This document shows positions 10,897 through 22,484 of a DNA stretch of 64,000 bases, piece by piece. Where the stretch lies: NCBI GenBank assembly GCA_003586115.2, contig QVOM02000091.1, positions 1,552,963 through 1,616,962 of the forward strand, given 5' to 3'. The notes beneath the pieces are model-generated. The model searched no databases. It was not told where the DNA came from and was given only the letters and a program-made list of their open reading frames with translations. Every line of letters begins with the position of its first letter. Position 1 is the first letter of the stretch. The stretch is from Salvator merianae (taxonomy: Eukaryota; Chordata; Lepidosauria; Squamata; Teiidae). The position numbers and the translations under genes are program-made.

Positions 10897-12260
10897 TATG
10901 TTGACTCTATGTCATGACGTCATACACAAGCATAATGTCAACCCACCCATGGAAGTAATGGTGGATCCTGCATGATGAAGTTAGCAGCTGAGTTCCTGTG
11001 CAATTTTCTCAGCACTCATCTGCTCCTTGACGACCCCTGGGTGCCAGAAGAGCCCAGGCTCGCTAGGTGAAGTACCTCACAGGCCCAGGCCTCTTTAGTA
11101 CAGTTTGATCCTGTCTAGCCGTAGTTCAGCACAACATTATGCTATTAAAGACCCTGATCGTGCTTATTAATATACTATTGTAGGCCCTGATCAATGCTGA
11201 TGGCATTGTAACATGCAACATCCTGCTTGGGAAGAAAACCTGCAGCCGCCACACTGCTTCATAGGCTGATCTCCTGCTCTCTGTGCAAACAGCATGTAGC
11301 AATCACTGCTAGCTGTTTGCCTAAAGCTTATGCAATGTGAGTGGCTTTGTTCCATTTCAGGGTGTGGGAATGGATATCTTTTCAAAGGGCCAGTTTGGTC
11401 ATGAGAAGGAACAGGCTTATGTGGTACCCGCCTACCTCAGCAATAACATAAGTGTGACCAGGCACGGGAAAGGGCAAGAAGCCCTGCCTTTTTCTCAGCT
11501 CACTCTGGCAGACTATGGTTGGGCGACTATGGAGAAATGCCTTTGTTTGTTTTTTTAAGTGAACATTTCCCTGTGCTGTTTGGAGAGTCCCAGGCCCTTT
11601 CCACATGGACACTGTCCCATGATAGGACAGGGTCTAGAGGCCCGCCATTTACACACTAATGCAGATTATGGGAGACCTGTCTCCCTCCTTCCATGCTATA
11701 TCCACACAGGAAAGAGTGTAAATGGGGCTGGAATACCCAAAATGGTTTCCTAGTCATGTTTACATCAATAACGAGGTCTACCAGAGTGCTAGGGGTAATA
11801 TTCCAGACCAGAGAGGTGTGCACGGCTCTATGGTCTGGTATACCATGGGGGATTCATCTCAGTGGTGCAATGGGGCACACTGCTGAAATGACCTCCTAGG
11901 AGCTTTGAAGGCCAAGAAACATTTATTCTTGGCTTTAGAGGCCTCCCACATCATCTTCAAAGTTGATGTGGGTTTCAGAACCAGCGCTGGGGCTGGTGTG
12001 GAACAGGCTATCCCAATGCAGTCAGCCATGTCCCATGCCAGAAGCAACCCATCCCAGCCTGCGATAAAGACCATAAGTGCAGCAATGGCCCCACAGTCTT
12101 CGGTAACAATAGACTGTTGTTCTTTGGTGTCATTGAGTCAGAACTCACTGTAACCCAGTGACCTTGTAAGAAATGCTTCAGCTCCACAGAGGTTGGCAAA
12201 GATGTCTGTGGACATGTATCTTCCATTGTAGTGGCCTTCCATTGTAGTGGCCTTCTTGCC
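10897..12260. repeat. Segmental duplicate Q, copy 1
   Basis: About 1.35 kb matching 36548-37865 in the same orientation, from TGTTGACTCTATGTCATG onward. Both copies share element D at the same internal site, so D was inserted before the duplication. No open frame is conserved between the copies. Confidence 0.7.
11593..12091. mobile_element. Element D copy 1 (non-autonomous DNA element)
   Basis: About 500 bp with ends GGCCCTTTCCACATGG and AAGTGCAGCAATGGCCC. The interior shares a CTTTGAAGGCCA / GGAACTTTCATTC-type core and a GTCCCATGCCAGAAGCAA-type block with copies at 37193-37717, 46030-46364 and 54053-54553. Confidence 0.55.
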
Positions 12261-12930
12261 ACCTCATAAAACTTCCTGGCTGCACTGCTGCGGGGAAGGC
12301 CACATATCCAAACTTCAGTGTTTATGCACGGAGGGCATCTTTACCTTCTGTGTTCAGGCAAAGCAGCCCCTAGAATTGCCACGGCTCATTTTGCCAAGGC
12401 AAGGGGCCACATGAGTGCATGAGTGAGTGACCACACACTGAAATATAGACACTTTTGATAGGTTCCCGAGATACTAGTGGCTTCTTCAAGTCTCTTTGTT
12501 GGAGGGAGTCATGGAAACTGGATGCCTTGGGGGTTATCAAATGCATGTTGGTTGCATAATTGTGACACAACCAACATGTACATTGGCAAAACATCTAGAC
12601 CCTACAGAAGACAAGTAGGAGAACATCTAAGGGTGCGTTTACATCTACAGAAGTGGGCACCCTGAAGAAGCCATGGGAGAATGGCCATCAAATACCCAGG
12701 GTATCACACAAAGCCTGGACTATGCAGGCCTTGTGGTAGCAGAGGCCTACTTCCTGGACCTTTCCTAGCAGTAGGAGGCCCTTGTAGTCAGAGCTGGCAT
12801 CTCAGCTCCATGGCTGAGTTGTCAGCTCCAAAGACAGGGAAGGATGAGGCATAGGTCATTTCACTGGTACACATGGATTGCACATGTGCCAGGAATCGGA
12901 GTAGTCAGCTCTGGAACTCCCTCCCAGTCA
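12261..12930. other. No feature recognised
   Basis: Short open frames only. The 12540-12640 plus-strand stretch (NMYIGKTSRPYRRQ) faintly resembles a GIY-YIG/Penelope-type endonuclease motif but is too short to call. Confidence 0.3.
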
Positions 12931-14345
12931 ATTAGAATTTTTGGAGAGAATATTCGCATTTACAAAAATACATCGTGGGACTCTTAAAAAAATAAAATTG
13001 ATAAACTTTTGGAAATGATTGCAGATATGAATAAGACCATGAATGGCTTAGTGAAGGAGATTAACAAGACATAACAAATAGTGACTGAGCTGCAAGAGAA
13101 GGAGGAGAGAAATATACATGCACTGAGACAGGATGTGGAAAAATCCAACAGACCTGCTAAATGATGATGAAAGGAAACATATTTGTGTGAAAGGCTTACC
13201 AGAGAATGTGGAGGCTGGGGAATTAATCCCAACTTATATCTAGTGGTGAGGCGTGCGGAAGCAGTGGTGAAGGAAGGGGAGACTGAAGGGGCTCACAGAG
13301 CCTCAAACCAAAACTGAAAGCTGGACATCATGGCATTCGCCAGAGAAAGCATAAGAGGTAGAATTTTGAGAGCTCTGAGAAGCGTGAGGTGTGGAGAACT
13401 TAAATTATAACAGAATAAAGATTGGCATATATCCAGATCTGGCAGTGGAGACAATGAAATAATGTGCTATTCTGAGACCCTACTGAAAAAATTAGCTGAA
13501 TTTAATGTCTGATTCACATGGGGTTTTCCAACAGTAATACTTGTATTTAAAAATGGAAAACATTATAAAGTATGGAATGTAGAGAAAGGCAAGGAAGTGC
13601 TGAAAGCTTTGGGAGTCGATACAGAAGGGACACTGGAGGATGGGAAAGGAGAAATTCAAAGGAAAGGAAAAGGAAGAAGATGCAGTATCTGAGGCAGTAG
13701 TGCTGTCTGTGAAAGAAAACTTAACACATGAAAAAGAAGTTGGAGCAAAGAAGTAAAATAACTGAATTAAAGAGTGAAGATAAGCGAGACTGATATGAGA
13801 AATACTGAAAGCACAGAAAATGCCATCTAGTGCTGGCACATGGTACAGATTGTGATAGTATAAAGGAAAGATTGTAATAGAATAAAAGAAAGTAAATAGA
13901 CTTCATGTTAATTTTGTACTAGATAGTATATAATTTTTAGGAGAGAGGAATAGGGGAAAAGCTATTAGTACAGAAAGATGAATCAGGAAGTGATTAAGAA
14001 GGAATGAGACATTGGCCCTTTCTGCACTTGGCCTTTTTCCGGATTATATCTCAGAATAGGGACCTGCCATCTGCATGCTAGTGCAGACTATGATAGGGCC
14101 TTGGCAAGACCTTTCATAGTTTGCACTAGCATGTGGATGGCAGGTCCCTATTCCGGGATATTATCCACAGTAAGGCCAAGTGCAGAAAGGGCCATAATAA
14201 GTTCCAACTGAAATAAAGTAAGGTTAAGGACTTAACAAATAGAGGAGTGGACAGAGTTAAGGGTAAGTGTTTAGAAGGGATGTGGGAGGAGGTTAGAATA
14301 AGGACTAGGTTAGTTAGGGTTAGCTTTAGGAAATAGGAGGGAAAT
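12930..14345 (+). mobile_element. L1-type LINE fragment: ORF1 and following region
   Basis: Plus-strand ORF1 relic with coiled coil (LQEKEERNIHALRQDVEKS), an IMAFARES / GRILRAL block and a C-terminal LAEFNVQ / GFPTVILVFKNGKHYK block, with several stops. It aligns with 43660-45415. A palindromic element is inserted at 14014-14193. Confidence 0.75.
14014..14193. mobile_element. Palindromic DNA element, copy 1 (180 bp)
   Basis: Begins GGCCCTTTCTGCAC and ends GTGCAGAAAGGGCC; the two halves are near-perfect reverse complements over almost the full length. It interrupts an L1 fragment. The uninterrupted L1 copy near 45230 reads GAGACATAATAAG, implying a 3-bp target duplication (ATT/ATA). Other copies: 48997-49153, about 45764-45938, and a partial one at 62757-62857. 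Confidence 0.85.
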
Positions 14346-14349
14346 AGCA

Positions 14350-14785
14350 GCCAGGAAGAGGCCAGTCACTGCCATGGTGACCAGCCGGCCTGCACGATGG
14401 GCCGATCACACCTGCACAATGGGTCGAGCATGGCAGCACCATTAGACCTACACAATGGGGCCATGCGATGCCCAAATCAGGCCTGCACTGCCCAAATGGG
14501 CTGGTCCAACTGGAGCATCACACGGCCCGATCCAGCATTGCAGGTCTGATTGGGGCAGGCCCAACTGCCCTATTGTCCATGCGTGCGCATGTGCGTGGCA
14601 CCGCTGCTGGTCACCATGGCGGTGGCCGGTCATTTGTTAGCTGCTGCTATGGCGAGGATCAGGCACGGCTACCAGAGTTCGCACCACGAACACCGGTAGA
14701 CTGCTTCAGATAAGTCTGTAGGTCCCACATTGCAGACAGTGTCTGCACTTTGGGGTCTATTCCACCTTAAAATGGGCAAGTCAAG
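14350..14785. mobile_element. Element C, copy C2 (partial)
   Basis: Shares the C1 interior (GCCATGGTGACC, CACAATGGGGCC, CAGCATTGCAGG) and the right-hand end (GCAGACAGTGTCTGCAC, then TTCCACCTTAAAATGGGC). Both termini are eroded. Confidence 0.65.
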
Positions 14786-16190
14786 CTCCACCCTCTGTAT
14801 TTCCCTGCTGCCATCCCAGAACATGGATTCCCTTAGCATTACTGGTCATTCGCTGTTTACCCCTTCTCCTCTTCCAGCCTCAGGCGGAACTTTGATACCA
14901 CTTCTACCACACAGTTGCACAATTTCAGAGCAGTGTAAAAGCAGGAAGAGGTGCGTGAAGAGGGGGGAACCTGGGGGGCTCCATTATCATGATGATGAAG
15001 TTAGCGCCCAGCAATTGGACTCTACCTCACCTCACCCTGAGATATCCACAGTGGCATGTGTCCCACTATGTAGCTGTGTGGTGCTGATCGCAAAATTGAT
15101 AGTGAGTGGGTCATTTGTTGGGGAAAGAGGACTGCACCCCCAAACAGGTGCAGTGTTTTGAATTAAAACACTCTCATGGTGGTGTGGCCGAAACATCCAA
15201 CGTGTCCTCCCCCTGAATGCGCTTGAGATCAGGAGCTGCATTTAACCTTGCCTAGCCTTAATGTGGGTTTATGTGCTGTCACGTTTTTGTGCAGAAATGA
15301 GGGAAAGGGTCCCCAGACTGTGGGAGAAGGGGGAGCAACCAGGAGCAAGGAATGCATTTTGGAACAGCCTTGTCCACCCTAGCCCACTGTTTTCTCCAGC
15401 TGACCAGCTGGCCATGGTACCCTCCTTAATGTGCAGCCTGCAGTGAACCATGTCACTGCCTGAAGTTAGCTGTAGCGTTGTGGTGGTTTTGTGCAGAAGT
15501 CCGTAAACCTAGAAGGAGCTCTACTTATTGGTTTAATTAACAGACAGAAGTGGAGGAAGCCTTTAATTTCTTCCTGGTGATACTGAATGGGGAATAAAGG
15601 AGGAGGAAGGACAACAGATCGGCAAAGGAAAATGGAGGACACTTTATTTTCTCCTGGCAGTGGTGGAAGGCGGGATAAAGGAGGAGGAAGGAAGGACTGT
15701 ACTTCCCACTCACCCTCCCCTGCAGCCTGTGGTGCCCTCCCTCCCGAGTACAACGCCCACAACAAAGTCTGTCATTGGATGGCAGGAAATGTGGAGCCCT
15801 CCCTCTGCATCCCCCCCCCCAAAAAAGTACAGTCCCTCCCAAATAGTTTCTTTGAGCGTTCTCACATTGCAAAGTAAAGCGGGCTAGTGATCTGGAATGA
15901 GCTGAAAACTCATTAAATCTGAATGCACAGTAGTCTAGATTTTGGCAATTTAGTCCAGAAAAACTACAGAAAGGCAAAATCATGTTGGGCCTGTGGGAAC
16001 TGAAGATGGCCTGTAAACTGATTAAATGCTATGTTAGAACATGCCCTAAATGTTCATTTTAAGACTGATTCCCATGTAAAGTGGAGGGCAGTTATGGAAT
16101 GATCATGCTGATTTTGTAAGCATGTATACAGTGATTTAACTGACCCGCAGTTGTGTAATTAAATTGCTGTATGAGAGATCCGAAGGAGGT
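14786..16190. other. No gene recognised; imperfect direct repeat
   Basis: 15555-15720 holds two imperfect copies of a roughly 100-bp unit ending GGGATAAAGGAGGAGGAAGG, and a C/A homopolymer at about 15810. No splice-supported exon. Confidence 0.35.
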
Positions 16191-16194
16191 AGGT

Positions 16195-16415
16195 GTTCTC
16201 ATAAGAACATAAGAGGAGCCTTGCTGGATCAGCCCATGGGTCATCTAGTCCAGCATTCTGTTTCACACAGAGGCCCACCAGTTGCTTCTGGGCATCCTCA
16301 AGCAGAAGAAAAAGGCAAAACCTTCACCTGCTCTTGACTCGCCGCAAATGGTTTTACAGACATCCTGCCTGTCTTTCCAACCTGGAGGCAGTACCTAAGC
16401 ATCCATTCTAGTATT
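16195..16415 (-). mobile_element. CR1-type LINE 3' end
   Basis: Starts CATAAGAACATAAGAGG (complement of the CR1-type 3' terminus) followed by GCTGGATCAG and CATCTAGTCCAGCATTCTG. The same tail recurs in this window at 20163, 28108, 40803 (minus) and 21550-21705, 33840-34077 (plus). Confidence 0.7.
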
Positions 16416-17039
16416 CTCAATGCATTTTGTTTTATTTCAGATACACTCAAAAGATGAATGACACTTTAAGCCTGCAGGCAATTTCCAGGTAGGTTGGACA
16501 ATATGTCAATTAGGCTTTGTTTGCTTTTGATAGTTCCTTTAGTTGTATACAAATCATTTAGGTGCTTGTATCTCATATTAATAAATTTTGACACTGTTTT
16601 CTTGAGTGGATGGACTGCTTGGTTAGGAAAGTTCTTAGAGGAGTCATGGGAGAGTGGGCTGAGCTTAACTTGTGTTTCCACATCAACCAAAATTTGAACA
16701 TGGGTTGGGTCATAACTGGTAATTTCTTAATGGTTGTGTGCAAAGTGTGTGTAAAGAAGGGATCAATAGAAAAGTCCTGGTGCATTATTCAGATCTACTT
16801 TGGCCCAGTCCGGCAGTGTGACTGATTGAATATGGAACATTTGTTTCAACTGGAATACAGTGTAGTAATTCATTAAATGTGGTTCGCCCCAGCTGCCTTC
16901 TCTGAACAGTCTTTATCTAAGCTCTCAGAAGAGCCGTGTCCTCATCTTTATATATGAAGGAGTTTATTAATGTTTCAAGCTAAGCCCACTACAGCAGCTT
17001 TATTCTACTCATACTGGCCTTCCTCCTCAGGGATGATAG
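16416..17039. other. No feature recognised
   Basis: AT-rich sequence downstream (minus strand) of the paralog relic; small open frames only. Confidence 0.3.
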
Positions 17040-18800
17040 ATTTCTTGGCCTCTTGAGATCCCTAGTTTGCAGTTTCTTCTGTCCCTTCCTTGATTTCTTT
17101 ATCCACTACTGGCAATGCAGCATTCAGAATTGTCTTGATGGCATCTAGTCTGGCCTGATTTTCCCCCCTCAAAATCAGCCTTCTCTTTAGCTAGCAATGC
17201 AGAAATGGCTTTCTGAGTTTTGTCACAACTATGAATCAATTTATCTCTCTTAGATTTGAAATCATCAGGTGGCTCTATGGTAATAAACCTGCTCAAGTGG
17301 CTGACCTGATCCGTTAAGAGCTCATCATAAACTTTGTAGCAGGTCCGAGCAATCATATTCACTAGCTGGGCTACAAGGGAAGTAATAAATACCTGGTGGT
17401 ATATTGTATCAACAATGAATGATTTAGGATTGAAGCTTGTAATTTTCTCAAACCTTTAGCAGTGATGATAAATGTCTTGATATCTTGATTTAAGGCAAGA
17501 ATTAATCTAATTAGAAACCATGTTGAAGGAAGTCTAACATCTTCTCTCACTATGCTTCCACTTTTCCCAAAGCTTTCAATCCTCTGACTAACATTTTGGA
17601 CAATCTCAAAATCGATTTTGGTCACCACCAGCTTCTCATGTCTCCAACAATTTGTGCCAGCAAATAATTATGTTTTGTTTAAAACGTTCCTGGTATGTAT
17701 CCTGGGCATCCTTCAGGGTCTTCAGGTCCTGTTGTGCTTTCCAGCCAACCTAGCTGTTCGAAAGCAAGTAATTGCAAGTAGATAAATAGGGAGCATCACA
17801 TTGTGTGATGCGGAAGATAGACAGATGTAAGCCTTCGGGCGAAAAATAACCTTGTAAGCCGCTTTGAGTCAGCTTCGGCCGAGAAAAGCGGGGTATAAAA
17901 ACCAAGTTCTTCTTCTTCTTCAAGAGCACATTTTCTGCATGTTGTGATAATGTTCTGCTGCCTGGTGTGGCAAGATTAAGCAGCATGCCTTCCTTTCTGC
18001 ATACATGCTTCCAAATTCCATTCCCACATTTGTAAAGTGTTCACCAGAAGTTTATTGAGAAACATGGCTTCAGCTTCCTGACTTGTGGGAATGTCATCCA
18101 TGGATGCCTTGTATTGTTTGAAAGACTCGACAGACTGCTGCTTCATCTTCTTTGGATGCTCCTCTATCTTCATCTCTAAAGCTGCCTTCTTCTTCATTTA
18201 TAAAGCTTCTGTTGCCTATTGAGTATCTTTCAGTGCTTATATATGTACTTCCTTGGCAATGAGGCAGACCTTCACCAGTTCCTGAACCAAAGAAATAAGG
18301 CACTGAAACTGCCCTTCATATTACTAGTGTGCTTTCTGCAATCCTCTGCTCTTTCATGTATGGATCTCAGCTGGTCTTGCAGCTTTGTTTGTTTAATATC
18401 TTGGGAGACTACGGTCTCCACTGTATCTGAAACTTCCATGGAGAGAAGACAGATGTCATCCATGTTGGTGTGTGCCTCACGGAAACCACGCCAACCTTCT
18501 TTGTTCACTTGGATTAGATGGAAGGAGTTTGGATTTTTAGGGTGTTTGAAGCCATCTTTTCAAGGGTGCTGATTAAAGGACAAGTCATCGTGCCCTACTG
18601 AAATCAAGATCAGCTCCCCCAGAATGGAGAGGGAGAGTGGAGCTGTCTTCAGGTGCTCCTCCCAGTTTGCATTAGACTTCATCAGCATGGTCATGTCTTC
18701 CCTCACATCCTTTGCTTCACTGAGGTGTTTCAGAACTTGAGATGCTTCCTGGGATTTGCTGATGGCAGATGTCACTGTCGTCTTCTGATACTGGAAATAA
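17040..18800 (-). pseudogene. Broken paralog of the coiled-coil gene
   Basis: Minus strand. An acceptor-like TTATTTCCAG precedes base 18796, then about 170 codons run in one frame with a single TGA at 18560-18562, to a Phe/Trp-rich patch ending FRNW near 18275. There a GTGAAG donor-like site or frameshift occurs. About 80 bases on, the frame resumes with KKKAALEM, matching the KKAALE that starts exon 2 of the intact gene. The second half (helical, to about 17040) carries a stop at 17976 and further frame changes, and is interrupted by a SINE at 17743-17930. Sequence is strongly diverged from the 5109-7733 gene; relatedness rests on the shared junction motif, hydrophobic patch and coiled-coil layout. 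Confidence 0.6.
17743..17930 (+). mobile_element. tRNA-related SINE inside the paralog pseudogene
   Basis: B-box-like GTTCGAAA at the left, then GTAGATAAATAGGGAGCA, and a tail CTTGTAAGCCGCTTTGAGTC plus GGGGTATAAAAACC ending in (TTC)n. The tail is shared with the CORE-SINE at 35360-35640. It splits QHAENVL from KAQQDLKTL in the pseudogene. Confidence 0.75.
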
Positions 18801-19630
18801 GAACAAGAAGAGAAAAAAGTCAGAAGAAAATGGATGTTGGAATGGAAGTACTCTTGGTTTTTTTTTGGGGGGGGGGTCACAGCAAATAGTCCAAAGATTT
18901 AATGCCTTGACTGTTTAAGAGAGTAAGCAAGGAGGAGTACTGATAAGAGCCAGTGGCCTGCAGGCACAGACCAGCCAGGATTTCCCATTTTGAACCAACT
19001 CTGCATCTCAACAAAGACACCAAAGACACAGCAAAACCTTGCAAAATGCAGCATTACACCCCACTCTGAGAGCTTTCCCCCATGATGTGGGCTATCCTGC
19101 ACCATCCCAGATCAAGCAACCTGGCCCATTGTGGGCCAGGCTGCTGCAGGTGCATGCCCAGGTCTACCTGCAACATGAGCAGCTTATCCTGGCCCAACTT
19201 CACCCTCTGAAGTTGCTGGCTGGGTCTTTGGTCCACTCAAGCAGAAGCCCTCCCTGCTTGCCTGGTGACCCCCCACCCCACCCCAGCCACTTCCTCCAAG
19301 AGAGAACCTGAGAGGCTACTGACAGGATGCGTCTTCCCTTGACTGCCTCCAGAAAGTCACCAGCTGAGCAGGGAGGGATCCTGTCCTGGCTCTGCCTCCT
19401 ACTTTCAGTGTCATGCAGGCCTTTCCAAGAAGCCACAGTCACATTTGTGGACCTGGGAGATGTCAGAAGTCACAGAAGAATGACATCGGGGACAGAGGGA
19501 CAGAGCCTCGTGAAACCTAAGATGCAGAGAAGGAAGAGCCATCAGCCATGAACCACAGTCTGCAGGGGTAGAGCATACCATCTCTTGCAGACCTCACTAA
19601 ACCGAGGATGGAGGGATGGGCAGAAGCCTT
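18801..19630. other. No gene recognised
   Basis: GC-moderate sequence upstream (minus strand) of the paralog relic, with a G homopolymer at about 18870. No copy of the TATA/leader segment is seen here. Confidence 0.35.
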
Positions 19631-19639
19631 CCGGCTTTC

Positions 19640-19960
19640 TTGACAGGAGGGTGCTAGAGAATAATTCATTTCCCTATTGCACAACATTAAAACTAGGAGG
19701 CATTCAATTAAGCTGATGTGTAGGAGAGTTGGAACCAACAAGGGAAAATATTTTTTTACCCAAAGGGTCATCAGTCTATGGAATTTACTATCGGAAGAGT
19801 TTGGTGACAGCAATCAGTCTGGATAGCTTTAACAACAAATTGGACAGATTCATGGAAGTCAGGAGTATCAGTGGCTACTAGAATGGATGCCTAGGTATTG
19901 CCTCCAGGATGGAGAGACAGGCAGGATGCCTGTAAAGGCTGTTTGCAGGGAGTTGAGAGT
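19640..19960 (+). mobile_element. CR1-type LINE 3' region
   Basis: Contains the CR1 3' block ACCCAAAGGGTCATCAGTC, GGAATTTACTATCGGAAG and GACAGGCAGGATGCC, in plus orientation. Confidence 0.6.
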
Positions 19961-20162
19961 ATTACAGGCCGTGCTCTGGGGAAAATGTTTTTTTTGTTGG
20001 GAATTAGTCTCCCAGTCACTAAATCTTTTTTTAGGATCAATTTTTCAGGGCAGGTTTTAATGATGCTAAACTGACACAGAAAATGTAAATAAAGAGGAGG
20101 TAATCCTTGAAAAGAATGTGCATCTTTATTAGAACCCAGCAAAAAAATTGAAATCCAAAGAA

Positions 20163-20463
20163 CATAAGAACATAAGAGGAGCCTTGCTGGATCAGGCCAC
20201 GGCCCATCTAGTCCAGCATTCTGTTTCACACAGTGGCCCACCAGTTGCTTCTGGGCATTCTTAAGCTGAAGATAAAGGCAAAACCTTCACCTGCTCTTGA
20301 CTCCCTGCAAATGGTTTTACAGACATCCTGCCTGTCTTTCCAACCTGGAGGCAGTACCTGGGCATCCATTCTAGTAGCCATTGATACACCTGACCTCCAT
20401 GAAACTGTCCAATAAGAAATAGCAAACCTCAATGAAAAACCTCAAGAAATAGCAATAAACAAT
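20163..20463 (-). mobile_element. CR1-type LINE 3' end
   Basis: CATAAGAACATAAGAGG start and GCATTCTGTTTCACACAG, minus orientation; directly abuts the duplicated segment at 20464. Confidence 0.65.
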
Positions 20464-21475
20464 GTAATTTGTTAGAATCAGCTAGTTTCATAGGTAGCAT
20501 AGGTAGTTAGGCACTTGTAAAAGGAAAAGAAAAAGGCTGTGCTCCAAACTAAGTAAGGAGACCTAGTTAGTGTATGTAAAAGGGGGGAAAGGGGGGAAGA
20601 AAGAGAGAGAGTCTGGGAGAAGCTGGCAATGGAGACTAGAAAGGTTCCTAGCACTGAAGGGTAAATCTCACCCATCTGTAGTCTTATCCAGGTAAATCTT
20701 CATCATGCCAAAAAGAAAAATTTGGGGGGAAAGATGCACAGGCAAATGGGTTAAAAAATCAGAGAGTGAGAAGGGAAAATGCTCCACAGCCCTCACTCCT
20801 TTAGGAAAAAAACCAGCTCTTTTGCCAAGGGGCATGGAGAGAGATATGGAATCCCTCTTTAAGTGAAATCAGCTCAAAAAGGAAAAAAGGCAACTGCAAG
20901 CAAGTGGTAGGATCAAGCAGCTTCTTAGAAAAATCCGTTCCCTCTCCATTTCAGGAGGGAGATAAAAGCAGCTCTCAGCCAGGGAAAATGGGGCTGAGAT
21001 AGATGATCATTCTTCTTTCTAATGTTTCTTCTTCTCTCTAGTGTTTCTTCTTACTTCCTAATAGAAAAATCTGAACTTTTATATTCTTTTTCCCAAGTAG
21101 AAAAAGGAGCAAACTTCCTTTTAGTTGGGCAAAGATGTGTGTTTGGTCACGTAGAGAGATAAACAGACAACTACACTGGTTGATGAGCTTAAATTGTGCT
21201 GTTTGCATTCTTAATGAGAAGTTCTCAAGATGTAGACTTGAACACTAGGACTAGTTTTGATGGCCAAATACTTGCCCAATTCTTTTGGTAACCATTAATG
21301 TGTAATTTCCTGAACCCACTCGAGCAGCCAGATTAACTTTTTCAAGAGATAAAGAAAAGGTTGCTCTTTTTACATGCAGGCTTTAAAAAGAAAAAAATGG
21401 ATACAAGCCATTCTACATGGTCCAGGATTCTGGTCAGTTTCCCTGTATTTGAAACCTTTCTGACTTACATTTCGT
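20464..21475. repeat. Duplicated segment, copy 2 (empty-site version)
   Basis: Same sequence as 1-1510 but without the SINE and the L1 tail. The site AACACTAGGACTAGTTTTG near 21242 is the unoccupied target of the L1 tail at 1027-1290. It starts right after a minus-strand CR1 3' end. Confidence 0.7.
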
Positions 21476-21539
21476 GGGATCCATGTCCATTTGTATATAG
21501 TAAGAATGTCTGTGCTCCTGCTTCTGTATGACAGGGCTA

Positions 21540-21710
21540 TGCATTCTGGATAACTGACGGCTACAAGAGCAGGTGGAGGTTTTGCCTTTATCTTCTGCTT
21601 GAGATGCCCACAAGCATTTGGTGGCCACTGTGTCAGACAGGGTGCTGGACTAGATGGGCTGTGGCCATATCCAGCAGGACTGCCCTTATTTTCTTATGTT
21701 CTTAGTTTAG
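21540..21710 (+). mobile_element. CR1-type LINE 3' end
   Basis: GGTGCTGGACTAGATGGGC through TTTCTTATGTTCTTA, plus orientation. 21711-22010 shows nothing recognisable. Confidence 0.65.
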
Positions 21711-22014
21711 TTCAGCATATTTTCTAGTAACAAAGACTGCACAGATAGTTTGCTTTCCTTAATCCTTGATAAGGTTATGTAGACTTAAGAAAAATGGGAC
21801 AGAGGTGAATTCTATCCAGTACTGTTTGTTTCCCATCTAGCACTGTAAAACTGCACACAGCTTTGGTTTTTACCAAAGCAGGTCCAGTAAATTTGCAAAT
21901 GTAGCCTGGAGTATAAGGACATACATCTATATTAAAAAACAACAACAAATTGATATGATTATATTTCCTTCATTACATTCCTTTATCATAGTTTGATGGC
22001 CATACTGTAATGGG

Positions 22015-22484
22015 CTCTACGTTACCCTTGAAAACCCTCTGGAAGCTGGAACTAGTGCAGAATGTAGCAGCTTGGCTGCTGATGGGAGAATCTGGCTGAA
22101 TGCACATTATGCTGGTCTTGAAAGATCTGCCCTGGTTGCCTATTTGCTACCAAGCCCAGTTCAGGGTGTTGATGTTAACATACAAAGCCCTAAATGGCTT
22201 GGGCCCTGGTTTTCTGAAGGAGTACTTTCTCTTATATCGAACTTCCTGAGTGTTGAGATCTCAAGGGGAGGGTCGAGTTGCAGTTCCACCCTTTTCAGAA
22301 GTGTAAGGGGCAAGGACACTCAATAGGACCTTTTCTGGTAGGCCCAGGCTCTGGAATAGCCTTCCATTGGAGGTTCGTTGAGCACCTAGATTGTATGGTT
22401 TTTGGTGCCTGGTTAAAACATAGCTCTTCACCCAGGTCTAGCTTCCTCTGGGTGTTGTCCTGCCAGGGAGGGAGGTTTAGTATA
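22015..22484 (+). mobile_element. L2-type LINE 3' fragment
   Basis: Plus strand encodes relics of the L2/CR1-group C-terminus: CAGAATGTAGCAGC, a LTYKALNGLGPGFL-like block (TACAAAGCCCTAAATGGC), then PGSGIAFHWRF-like sequence and a GCCAGGGAGGGAGGTTTA tail. The tail is where the minus-strand LINE at 22485-26122 is inserted. Confidence 0.75.

Noticed and set aside
12540..12640. Possible Penelope GIY-YIG motif
   Set aside because: Too short and decayed to support, though recorded as a hint.
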